From Ilumatobacteraceae bacterium (GTDB taxonomy: Bacteria; Actinomycetota; Acidimicrobiia; Acidimicrobiales; Ilumatobacteraceae): a stretch of DNA of 5,828 nt. The notes under the pieces were generated by a model that worked only from the letters and a program-made list of their open reading frames with translations, ran no database searches and had not been told where the DNA came from. The stretch's first letter is position 1. Every line of letters starts with the position of its first letter. Below are positions 1-5,225 of the stretch, one piece after another. A program made the position numbers and the translations under genes. The stretch lies in assembly GCA_030728545.1 (NCBI GenBank), contig JANQZQ010000056.1:1-5828 (forward strand), in the 5' to 3' direction.

Positions 1-198
1 GTCATCCACATGCACCACAGGCAAGCCAGCGATATGACTGGCGCGAGTTGGGCAACCGGCGAGGTCAAGATGATGCAAACCCACAGGCAGCGACTCGTCG
101 ATGTTCAGCCTTACGTCGCCGAGTAGTCCGCCAACGATGCCGATGTCATGCCACGGTGCAGCGCGACCGCCGACCGTAATTGCTACGACGCGAGTCAA
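1..198 (-). CDS. Uncharacterised protein, possibly VOC/glyoxalase-like, truncated by window edge
   Basis: The minus-strand frame is open from position 327 to the window edge. The first usual start codon in it is TTG at 198, giving 66 visible residues that begin MTRVVAITVGGRAAPWHDIG. The residue mix looks like real protein: alternating hydrophobic strands, then GLHHLDLAG near residues 40-48 and IAGLP near 56-60. A strand, a W-x-x-x-G turn and a second strand pair are compatible with a small VOC (glyoxalase/bleomycin-resistance) fold, but I cannot identify a metal site or a definite family. The start lies 37 nt past the bL37 stop on the same strand, so the two genes may be co-transcribed. I see no clear Shine-Dalgarno sequence before the TTG. 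A start further upstream would have to overlap bL37 and no ATG, GTG or TTG is available there. Coding status is fairly likely; the family call is weak. Confidence 0.45.
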   Translation of the reverse strand, partial: MTRVVAITVGGRAAPWHDIGIVGGLLGDVRLNIDESLPVGLHHLDLAGCPTRASHIAGLPVVHVDD

Positions 199-235
199 AT
201 CAGACGCGCCGAGAAAAGCCGAATAACCGAGCCGG

Positions 236-322
236 TTAGCGACGACCCATGTTGGGACGCTTGCCGTGGTTTGCTTTGGAGCGGCGCATGCGCGCCTTGC
301 GCTTCTTGGTCTTCTTGGACAT
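236..322 (-). CDS. 50S ribosomal protein bL37 (28-residue micro-protein)
   Basis: This is a very short, extremely basic protein that starts MSKKTKKRKARMRRSKANHG and ends KRPNMGRR. The Lys/Arg-rich N-terminus followed by A-N-H-G-K-R-P-N (residues 16-23) is the signature of bL37, a roughly 24-residue protein of the actinobacterial large ribosomal subunit that binds 23S rRNA. The copy here carries a few extra C-terminal residues (MGRR). The ATG at 322 is chosen because the family begins with M-[SA]-K and because a TACCCT -10 box ends 8 nt upstream, consistent with an almost leaderless mRNA. An in-frame ATG two codons earlier (328) would add only Met-Pro but lies inside the -10/TSS spacing. The same frame is open further upstream to 418, but that part runs into the nuclease gene and is not conserved-looking. 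Automated callers often miss a gene this small. Confidence 0.85.
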   Translation of the reverse strand: MSKKTKKRKARMRRSKANHGKRPNMGRR

Positions 323-330
323 GGGCATCA

Positions 331-336
331 AGGGTA
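331..336 (-). promoter_or_regulatory. Candidate -10 box (TACCCT) of bL37
   Basis: On the minus strand TACCCT fits the actinobacterial TANNNT -10 consensus. It lies 8 nt before the bL37 ATG, so transcription would begin at or within a nucleotide or two of the start codon. No purine-rich ribosome binding site precedes the ATG, as expected for a leaderless gene. I see no convincing -35 element. Confidence 0.45.
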
Positions 337-348
337 GTGGTCGACCAC
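337..348. promoter_or_regulatory. 12-bp perfect palindrome abutting the bL37 -10 box
   Basis: GTGGTCGACCAC reads identically on both strands and has no spacer. It ends exactly where the TACCCT -10 box begins on the minus strand, which places it in the space between -35 and -10. A dimeric regulator bound here would block RNA polymerase, so it is a candidate operator. It is too short, with only a 4-bp stem around TCGA, and lacks a T-run to act as a good terminator for the upstream nuclease gene. A 12-bp palindrome can also arise by chance in GC-rich DNA. Confidence 0.3.
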
Positions 349-368
349 CGCTTGTCGGCACAGATTTC

Positions 369-1304
369 TTACGTTTGTCGACGCCAGCGTGCGCGATTGC
401 CCGCATACGGGGTGCCACTCATACGCGTTTTTGAGCACACGTATGCGCGCCCGTTGTATACGCCTGTGGCGCCCTCTGGCGCGCAATAAGAGCCGGGCTT
501 CAAACTGGCCACAACCGGCGACCCACCCGGGGCCGCAGAGGTGGAAGTGCTCGCAGACGCAACGGTCGTGGCGCTGGACCGCCCAGTACTCGACCGTGCA
601 GCCGACGGTGCGCCCCCTGCTACATCAGACCAGCCGCGCATCGTGGTGCCCGCACATTGACCGCTGAGCACGTTGTTGAGTCGACCCCATTCGCTTTGAT
701 CCATCGACAAACCCCAGCGTGCTTTTACTGCAATCCAGTTGGCGCTGTAAGTGCACCAATATCCGCGTAGCGGCGGCATCCAGTTGGATGGGTCTCGATC
801 ACCTTTGGACCTATTGCTTGATGACGATGCAGCAATCAACGACCGTGCATCCGAAGTGTCGTTGGCAAAAGCAGTTCTCTGGGCTTCGTTCCACTGCCAT
901 GCGCCAGAATCCCACGCTTCTTTGAGCGCCACCGTGTGGTCGATGTCTACCCGTGTGCGATCCGAGGTGCGCACACCGTCATACGGCGATAGCCAGTCGG
1001 CTTCGACTACGAAACATTTGAATGGATCAACTTGCGGCAAACCGATGGCGTCGCGCTTCAACACTTGTTCGCGAGCATCGCAACCATCGCCGTCAATATC
1101 CAGCCAGTGCTTAAACAAGCTGCGCTTGTATCCACGCGAGTACTCGTTTTGCACGGTGATGGTCTTCAGCACCTCAATGGCCAAATATGTGTCGTTCGGG
1201 CCTTGCACCCGCACATCGACTGTTTGGGTTGCCTGGGCGCCGGCGCTACTCAAGCCGATCGACATTGCCAGCACTGCCCCAGCAGCAGCGATGCGAATGT
1301 TCAT
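369..1304 (-). CDS. Secreted HNH endonuclease, DUF1524 (GmrSD C-terminal-like) family
   Basis: The protein has 311 residues. Residues 1-23 form a Sec signal peptide: a short basic n-region, a hydrophobic core and an A-G-A cleavage motif. Residues about 60-220 are the nuclease domain, with the WLDIDGDGCDAR motif (67-78), the beta-beta-alpha-metal core V-D-I-D-H-T-V-A-L (119-127, H123 the likely general base), the downstream SSNRSKGDRDPSNW segment (162-175) and the conserved W-C-T-Y (183-186). It should be a metal-dependent, relatively nonspecific DNase acting outside the cytoplasm. A Ser/Thr/Ala/Gly linker (about 230-266) leads to a small C-terminal module (268-309) with two cysteines and a G-T-P-Y...R-A-R-W-R-R ending. 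All six cysteines of the mature protein (75, 97, 184, 217, 274, 290) could pair as disulfides. Its ATG overlaps the ferredoxin stop as ATGA, and a GGGG tract about 15 nt upstream may aid reinitiation. It is the last gene of the five-gene block. Confidence 0.88.
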   Translation of the reverse strand: MNIRIAAAGAVLAMSIGLSSAGAQATQTVDVRVQGPNDTYLAIEVLKTITVQNEYSRGYKRSLFKHWLDIDGDGCDAREQVLKRDAIGLPQVDPFKCFVVEADWLSPYDGVRTSDRTRVDIDHTVALKEAWDSGAWQWNEAQRTAFANDTSDARSLIAASSSSNRSKGDRDPSNWMPPLRGYWCTYSANWIAVKARWGLSMDQSEWGRLNNVLSGQCAGTTMRGWSDVAGGAPSAARSSTGRSSATTVASASTSTSAAPGGSPVVASLKPGSYCAPEGATGVYNGRAYVCSKTRMSGTPYAGNRARWRRQT

Positions 1305-1585
1305 GCGCTAGTTGTTGCCCCGCCCATGAAAGTGAGACTTTCTTCTTCATCACGAGTGTCGATGAAGATGCATTCGCCCGGGCACACATCGGCAGCAAGC
1401 ACCACGGCGCCAAGATGTTTGTCGGCAACTTCGGCCAAACTGCCCGCACTGCCCGGGTCGTTTAAGACAACACCGTTTTCCACCACGTAGGCAATGCCAT
1501 CTTCGAGTTGGGCAAAAACCTCTGGGCAGTGATCAACACACAAGCCGTCACCCGTGCAGAGGTCTTGGTCGATCCACACGCGCAC
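1301..1585 (-). CDS. Small single-cluster Fe-S ferredoxin
   Basis: The protein has 94 residues. It opens with VRVWIDQDLCTGDGLCVDHC and continues P-E-V-F, the classic N-terminus of actinobacterial one-cluster ferredoxins. Candidate ligands are C10, C16, C20 and C68 (V-C-P-G-E-C), with a further C72. The spacing is C-x5-C-x3-C-P. Relatives of the [3Fe-4S] P450-partner type usually have Ala or another non-Cys residue where C20 stands, so this one could hold a [4Fe-4S] cluster. It is a soluble one-electron carrier; its partner is not identified. GTG at 1585 is chosen because it lies 10 nt after the MauE stop and starts the homologous part; GTG at 1579 is a close alternative. The frame is open up to 1714, but that extension overlaps MauE and is not ferredoxin-like. 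The acidic tail (D-E-E-E, about 79-82) precedes the 4-nt overlap with the nuclease. Confidence 0.85.
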   Translation of the reverse strand: MRVWIDQDLCTGDGLCVDHCPEVFAQLEDGIAYVVENGVVLNDPGSAGSLAEVADKHLGAVVLAADVCPGECIFIDTRDEEESLTFMGGATTSA

Positions 1586-1595
1586 GGCTTTTAGG

Positions 1596-1976
1596 CTACG
1601 AAGCAATCGCGACGAACACCAAAGCCAGCAACAAAATATTGCGCACAATGTCGCGGGCACCAATGGGTCGCTGCGACGCACCACCGAAACAAGCACACGG
1701 CGGTCGATTGTCACGCCGCAAATGCACAGCCAGCAAGCCCGTGAACGCCATCAACATCACTGCGGCAGCCCCCAAAAACTCCGTGCGCCACGCATCGCCA
1801 AGTACCACGCCCAACCCGATGATCACTTCGCCGAGCATCACGCTCGAGGCAACGATTGGCGGAATACCAAGATTGCGCGCCGACGCTGGCCATTTTCGCC
1901 CAGCCAAAATTTTTGCCACACCGGCGTACACGAACACTGCGCCCACGACGCCGGCAGCGAGCGTTGCGATGTTCAC
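1596..1976 (-). CDS. MauE/DoxX-like integral membrane protein
   Basis: The protein has 126 residues and four predicted transmembrane helices, near 4-22, 41-60, 67-86 and 107-124. Between helices 3 and 4 lies R-P-P-C-A-C-F-G-G (91-99), followed by P-I-G-A-R-D-I-V-R-N, the pattern typical of MauE-family proteins (C-x-C-F-G then a R-N-x-x-L helix). MauE proteins sit in the cytoplasmic membrane. In methylamine-utilisation operons MauE is needed for maturation of the disulfide-rich dehydrogenase small subunit, and relatives are found with thioredoxin-like proteins. The C94/C96 pair is the probable redox site. The start is GTG at 1976, which overlaps the TGA of the flavin-reductase-like gene as GTGA. 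No other mau gene is present, so a general thiol-redox role, perhaps for a locally encoded exported protein, is more likely than methylamine metabolism. That role is inference. Confidence 0.75.
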   Translation of the reverse strand: MNIATLAAGVVGAVFVYAGVAKILAGRKWPASARNLGIPPIVASSVMLGEVIIGLGVVLGDAWRTEFLGAAAVMLMAFTGLLAVHLRRDNRPPCACFGGASQRPIGARDIVRNILLLALVFVAIAS

Positions 1977-2512
1977 AAAATAATGCGGGCGTCGCCGGTC
2001 TTGCCTTGCACGAACACCATGGCGGGCACATCGGTCTGCAGCGTGCGCAACGCCGTCACCGACCCGACCACGAGGTCGTGGTCGCCGAAACTGTGCACGG
2101 CGTGCACGTCGCAGTCAATGGTTGCCACCACATCGGGCAACACTGGCGAGCCGTTGGCCGACACTCCGACTTCGAGCCCATCGAATCGCGAGCCAACTGA
2201 GCCATCTGATCCATCTGTCCCAGCCGTTGCGTCTTTGGCAAAGCGCCAGCACAATTCGGTCTGTGATGCCGCCAGAACGTTGGCACAAAATTTGCCGCGG
2301 GCGGCCATGAGCGACCACGAACGCGAGGCGCGACCAATGAAGAATCCGGCTAACGGTGGGTCGAGCGAAATCGAGGCGAATGAACCAATCGTCACACCGA
2401 CAAGTTCATTGTCGAGACTGCGACCCGTAACCACCACTACCCCAGTCGGCAGATGACCGAAAACTTTCCGAAAGTACTGCGGGTTCGTCGGCGATTCAGC
2501 AGCGTCGCTCAC
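1973..2512 (-). CDS. Flavin reductase-like FMN-binding protein (DIM6/NTAB family)
   Basis: The protein has 179 residues, a usual length for the family. It starts with a variable tail, then F-R-K-V-F-G-H-L-P-T-G-V-V-V-V-T (14-29). The diagnostic G-V-T-I-G-S-F-A-S-I-S-L-D-P-P-L (39-54) follows; this is the flavin-phosphate-binding loop of the split-barrel fold. G-D-H-D-L-V-V-G (143-150) is the conserved C-terminal motif. Such proteins use NAD(P)H to reduce FMN or FAD, often supplying a two-component monooxygenase, or bind flavin as oxidoreductases in their own right. Residues about 97-108 are a Gly/Ser/Asp-rich insertion between the usual F-A-K and R-F-D-G-L segments, probably a flexible surface loop. 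The GTG start at 2512 overlaps the TGA of the MBL gene (GTGA). No monooxygenase large subunit is visible here, so the recipient of the reduced flavin is unknown; the ferredoxin two genes downstream is a possible redox partner. Confidence 0.85.
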   Translation of the reverse strand: MSDAAESPTNPQYFRKVFGHLPTGVVVVTGRSLDNELVGVTIGSFASISLDPPLAGFFIGRASRSWSLMAARGKFCANVLAASQTELCWRFAKDATAGTDGSDGSVGSRFDGLEVGVSANGSPVLPDVVATIDCDVHAVHSFGDHDLVVGSVTALRTLQTDVPAMVFVQGKTGDARIIL

Positions 2513-3351
2513 GCATTACACGTTACGACGTCGACGGTTTCACCTTCGCGTGCGGCGAAAACCCCGATCTTGCTGGCGCCACCCACCTGATTGGCAAGTT
2601 CGGTGAGGGCAGCATCGGTGCGCGACGGGTCATGGTGAAACAACGCCAACTGCTGCGCGTCGCAGGTTTCAGCCACCCACTTGGCATAGGAATAAGTGGA
2701 GTGCCCCCAGGTGGATTTTTCGACAAATTCATCGTCGGTGTATTGGGCATCATGAATCAGTAGGTCGGTTCGCTCACACAATTCGCGGGCGCCTTGGGTC
2801 AACGTGAACTCGGGGCCAACAGGTTGTTGGTGGTCCGACAAATAGGTGACGCTGACCCCGGCATGAGTCACCCGAAAGCCAAGAGTCGGCCCGATGTGGG
2901 GCACGAAGCGGCTGCGAATCTGCATGTCGCCGATCGCAAAATCGTCATCACCGATTTCGTGAAATACCACTCGCGCGGCAAAGTCGTCGAGCGGCACCGG
3001 AAACATCGGCGGCTTGATTTTTTCGAGGAACAATTCGCGAACGCTGCGGCCATCGGGCTGCTTGGGTGCATAAATTTCGAACGTGGTGTCGCTGCGCAAT
3101 AGTGGCTCGAAAAATGGCAAGCCGAGGGTGTGGTCGTAGTGCAGGTGGGTAAGCAAACACACGGCTCGAAACGCACCAGTGTCACCGCATTGCTTACCGA
3201 AATAACGCAGACCGGTACCAAGATCAAACACCACCGGCACCTGACCCGGCGCACAAAGCGATACACACGAGGTGTTGCCACCAAAGTGATGGGTGTCGGG
3301 CCCGTGACACGGGGTCGAGCCACGCACACCGTGGAAAGAAACGCTGATCAT
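2509..3351 (-). CDS. MBL-fold metallo-hydrolase, PhnP/RNase Z-like subgroup
   Basis: The protein has 280 residues and a complete metallo-beta-lactamase fold. The N-terminus F-H-G-V-R-G-S-T-P (6-14) and F-G-G-N-T-S-C (23-29) are typical of the subgroup that includes cyclic phosphodiesterases and PhnP-like enzymes. The metal ligands are visible: H-L-H-Y-D-H (69-74), H152, D173 and the late H239/H240 (L-F-H-H-D-P). The H-D-A-Q-Y (200-204) and W-G-H-S-T (215-219) motifs are conserved in the same subgroup. It should be a cytoplasmic two-metal phosphodiesterase or related hydrolase; the substrate cannot be told from sequence. It is the first gene of the five-gene minus block and starts at ATG 3351. 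A TAGCGT -10-like box lies 11 nt upstream, which would give a 5' leader of only about 4-5 nt. It is divergent from the alpha/beta hydrolase gene. Confidence 0.87.
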   Translation of the reverse strand: MISVSFHGVRGSTPCHGPDTHHFGGNTSCVSLCAPGQVPVVFDLGTGLRYFGKQCGDTGAFRAVCLLTHLHYDHTLGLPFFEPLLRSDTTFEIYAPKQPDGRSVRELFLEKIKPPMFPVPLDDFAARVVFHEIGDDDFAIGDMQIRSRFVPHIGPTLGFRVTHAGVSVTYLSDHQQPVGPEFTLTQGARELCERTDLLIHDAQYTDDEFVEKSTWGHSTYSYAKWVAETCDAQQLALFHHDPSRTDAALTELANQVGGASKIGVFAAREGETVDVVTCNA

Positions 3352-3362
3352 GGACTGTGCTG

Positions 3363-3368
3363 ACGCTA
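3363..3368 (-). promoter_or_regulatory. Candidate -10 box (TAGCGT) of the five-gene operon
   Basis: TAGCGT on the minus strand matches TANNNT and ends 11 nt before the MBL ATG. Transcription would begin around 3355-3356, leaving too short a leader for a Shine-Dalgarno sequence; none is visible. There is no clear -35 element. Support is weaker than for the hydrolase and MaoC boxes because the spacing is longer. Confidence 0.3.
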
Positions 3369-3434
3369 AAGCGGCGACACGCTGGCGACCTTGCGCAATG
3401 GCGGTGACGTTGGTCGCAAAGTGTGGCGTTCATC

Positions 3435-3440
3435 TACTCT
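3435..3440 (+). promoter_or_regulatory. Candidate -10 box (TACTCT) of the alpha/beta hydrolase
   Basis: TACTCT is followed by exactly 7 nt and then the GTG start at 3448. This puts the expected transcription start on the first base of the start codon, the arrangement of leaderless actinobacterial genes. The same hexamer at the same distance precedes the MaoC gene. This also supports GTG 3448 as the start, since no ribosome binding site is seen. Confidence 0.55.
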
Positions 3441-3447
3441 GTGAGCC

Positions 3448-4344
3448 GTGACAACGTCCAACCAGCAGCCACCAGTTACCACCGCCACGATTCACGCCGG
3501 CGAACTTGATGTCACTTTTCTTGAATGTGGATCAGGCCCGCTGGCGTTGTGCCTGCATGGCTTTCCTGACTCGCCCTACACCTGGCGACATTTGTTGCCT
3601 GTGCTTGCTGCACGCGGTTACCGAGCAGTAGCCCCCTTTATGCGTGGCTACGCCCCGACGAGCGTGCCGGAATCTGGCGTTTACCAAACTGCGGCGCTGG
3701 CCCGCGATGCCAATGCCCTGCACGATGCCTTGGGTGGCGACGAACATGCCGTCATCATCGGTCACGACTGGGGTGCGCCAAGCGTGTGCGGTGCCGCCCT
3801 CGACGCGCCACAACGCTGGCGCAAAGTGGTGAGCATGTCGGTGCCACCTGGCCCAGCACTCGGTGCAGCATTCCTGAGCAACCTTGCTCAGATTCAGAGC
3901 AGTTGGTACATGTTCTTTTTCCAGCATCCACTTTCCAACTATGTGGTGGCCGCCAACGACATGGCGTTCATCGACATGTTGTGGGCCCAGTGGTCACCGG
4001 GATACGCAGCAGTTGCCGATCTTGCTCATGTCAAAGATGCACTTCGCAACCCCGACAACTTGCAGGCTGCCCTTGGCTATTACCGCGCCACACTCGGCGA
4101 TGGAAAACGCGACCCCGATCTCGCCACACTGCAGCAGCGCATCGGCAGTGAAGTGCCCGCGCAACCACTGCTGTACTTGCACGGTGAAAATGACGGTTGC
4201 ATCGTGCGCGACGTAGTGCTGGCAGCACAGGCCACGATGCCCGCGCATATGCGTGTGGAGTTTGTCGCTGATGCTGGGCACTTCTTGCAGCTCGAGCAAC
4301 CCCAGCGAGTGAACCAACTCATCGTCGATTTTCTTGCCAGCTAG
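3448..4344 (+). CDS. Alpha/beta hydrolase, epoxide-hydrolase-like
   Basis: The protein has 298 residues. The oxyanion-hole motif H-G-F-P (37-40) continues D-S-P-Y-T-W-R, as in epoxide hydrolases. The nucleophile elbow is G-H-D-W-G-A (105-110) with Asp107, not Ser, as nucleophile; this is the mark of the epoxide hydrolase/haloalkane dehalogenase branch. The cap domain has S-W-Y-M-F-F-F-Q (152-159) and a Y-Y-R (211-213) that supplies the lid tyrosine of epoxide hydrolases. D249 (G-E-N-D-G) and H278 (G-H-F) complete the triad. The Tyr favours epoxide hydrolysis to a diol over dehalogenation, but the substrate is unknown. It has no signal peptide, so it is cytoplasmic. It is the only plus-strand gene, apparently monocistronic, with a GTG start set by the -10 box 7 nt upstream. 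Its stop is 17 nt from the convergent mutY stop. Confidence 0.88.
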   Translation: MTTSNQQPPVTTATIHAGELDVTFLECGSGPLALCLHGFPDSPYTWRHLLPVLAARGYRAVAPFMRGYAPTSVPESGVYQTAALARDANALHDALGGDEHAVIIGHDWGAPSVCGAALDAPQRWRKVVSMSVPPGPALGAAFLSNLAQIQSSWYMFFFQHPLSNYVVAANDMAFIDMLWAQWSPGYAAVADLAHVKDALRNPDNLQAALGYYRATLGDGKRDPDLATLQQRIGSEVPAQPLLYLHGENDGCIVRDVVLAAQATMPAHMRVEFVADAGHFLQLEQPQRVNQLIVDFLAS

Positions 4345-4361
4345 TTGTTGCTAGCCACTCG

Positions 4362-5174
4362 CTACGCCAGGCGACACCACTCGCCGTCGACAGCAACCAA
4401 ACCATCTTGCACGAGCGTTTTGAGAAGTCGTGCAGCGCGCTGATCATCGCTAGACAACCCCATTGCCGATGCGACCTCGTCGCTGTGCACCCCACGTTCG
4501 GCGAGCACCTTCATCAATCGCCCGCGGGCTTGGCGATCTGAGCCAGCGAATCGCTTTTGCGGTTTGCTCGTCAGCGCAGTGGTGCGCGCCGGGTCTGGCC
4601 CGTCATCCCACTTGCACTCGCGCGCAATCGGGCAGACCACGCAGAGTGGATTTCGCGCCACACACACTTGGGCACCGAAATCCATCATCACTTGGTTCCA
4701 TTCCCAGGCCTGACCGAGCGGCAGCATTTCGTCGGCCAACTCTTGTGACTGCCGCGCCGACAGCGACGTGTTGGTAACTCGGGCCAACACGCGGGCCACG
4801 TTGGTGTCGACTACCGCCACATCGGCGCCGTCAGCAAACGCCATCACTGCCCGAGCGGTGTACGGCCCGATGCCCGGCAACGACTGCAAAGTGTGCACAT
4901 CGCCTGGCACCTGCGAGTTGTGGTGCGCCACTATGTGCCGAGCAGCGTCGTGCAAGTTCTTACACCGACGCGGATACCCGAGACCACTCCACAATCGCAA
5001 CAAATCTGCCAAAGGTGCAGCCGCGCAGTCACTCACCGTCGGATACTCACGCATGAACAACTCATATTTGGGCACTACCCGCGAAAGTTGCGTCTGTTGT
5101 GCCATTACCTCGCTGACCAACACCGACCAGCGATCACGGGTGTTGCGCCACGGCAAGTCACGCAACCTTGGCAA
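4362..5174 (-). CDS. mutY: A/G-specific adenine glycosylase MutY
   Basis: MutY removes adenine mispaired with 8-oxoguanine or G in base-excision repair. From TTG 5174 the protein has 270 residues. D-L-P-W-R-N (6-11) leads into S-E-V-M-A-Q-Q-T-Q (21-29) with catalytic Glu22. The helix-hairpin-helix is L-P-G-I-G-P-Y-T-A (99-107); it lacks the Lys of endonuclease III, which supports MutY. V-V-D-T-N (121-125) carries the catalytic Asp123. The [4Fe-4S] ligands are C171, C178, C181 and C187 (C-x6-C-x2-C-x5-C). Residues 212-270 form a winged-helix-like tail (R-Q-A-R-G-R-L), common in actinobacterial MutY, in place of the Nudix-like 8-oxoG domain of E. coli MutY. The start is doubtful: the frame continues upstream with family-like L-L-T-A-P-L-L-Q-W, without ATG or GTG, to the MaoC stop. 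CTG at 5219, preceded by GGAG at 9 nt, or CTG at 5204 could be the true start. Confidence 0.9.
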   Translation of the reverse strand: MPRLRDLPWRNTRDRWSVLVSEVMAQQTQLSRVVPKYELFMREYPTVSDCAAAPLADLLRLWSGLGYPRRCKNLHDAARHIVAHHNSQVPGDVHTLQSLPGIGPYTARAVMAFADGADVAVVDTNVARVLARVTNTSLSARQSQELADEMLPLGQAWEWNQVMMDFGAQVCVARNPLCVVCPIARECKWDDGPDPARTTALTSKPQKRFAGSDRQARGRLMKVLAERGVHSDEVASAMGLSSDDQRAARLLKTLVQDGLVAVDGEWCRLA

Positions 5175-5225
5175 CCCCCACTGCAGAAGTGGTGCAGTGA
5201 GCAGGTTTACTTCGCCCAGATGTCG

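Larger units (their letters stand above)
3352..3447. promoter_or_regulatory. Divergent promoter region between MBL operon and alpha/beta hydrolase
   Basis: These 96 bp separate two head-to-head genes and must hold promoters for both. On the plus strand TACTCT (3435-3440) lies just before the hydrolase start, with TTGGTC (3410-3415) as a weak -35 candidate at 19-nt spacing. On the minus strand TAGCGT (3363-3368) lies just before the MBL start. I found no strong inverted repeat that would mark an operator. Confidence 0.6.

Noticed and set aside
323..418. N-terminal extension of bL37 to a 60-residue protein
   Set aside because: The extra residues run back into the nuclease coding sequence and do not resemble bL37, which begins M-S-K or M-A-K.
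148..489. 113-codon plus-strand open frame
   Set aside because: It crosses bL37, its promoter and the nuclease 3' end antisense, with compositionally biased residues and no motif.
751..1311. 186-codon plus-strand open frame
   Set aside because: It is the antisense shadow of the nuclease gene, which has a signal peptide and a full HNH motif; no domain is seen in the plus frame.
1586..1714. N-terminal extension of the ferredoxin to a 137-residue protein
   Set aside because: The extension overlaps MauE out of frame and bears no resemblance to ferredoxins. The GTG at 1585 starts exactly where family similarity begins.
1596..1976. Methylamine-utilisation (mau) locus
   Set aside because: Only a MauE-like protein is present; no dehydrogenase subunits, MauD or MauG-like genes lie beside it.
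1554..2456. 300-codon open frame on the plus strand
   Set aside because: It lies antisense to the ferredoxin, MauE and flavin-reductase-like genes, whose motifs are clear. Its own translation is Thr/Ser/Pro/Arg-rich without any recognisable domain, as expected for a GC-rich antisense frame.
4340..4355. Hairpin GCTAG-TTGTTG-CTAGC between the convergent hydrolase and mutY genes, as a terminator
   Set aside because: The stem is only 5 bp, AT-containing and has no T-run on either strand; too weak to call.
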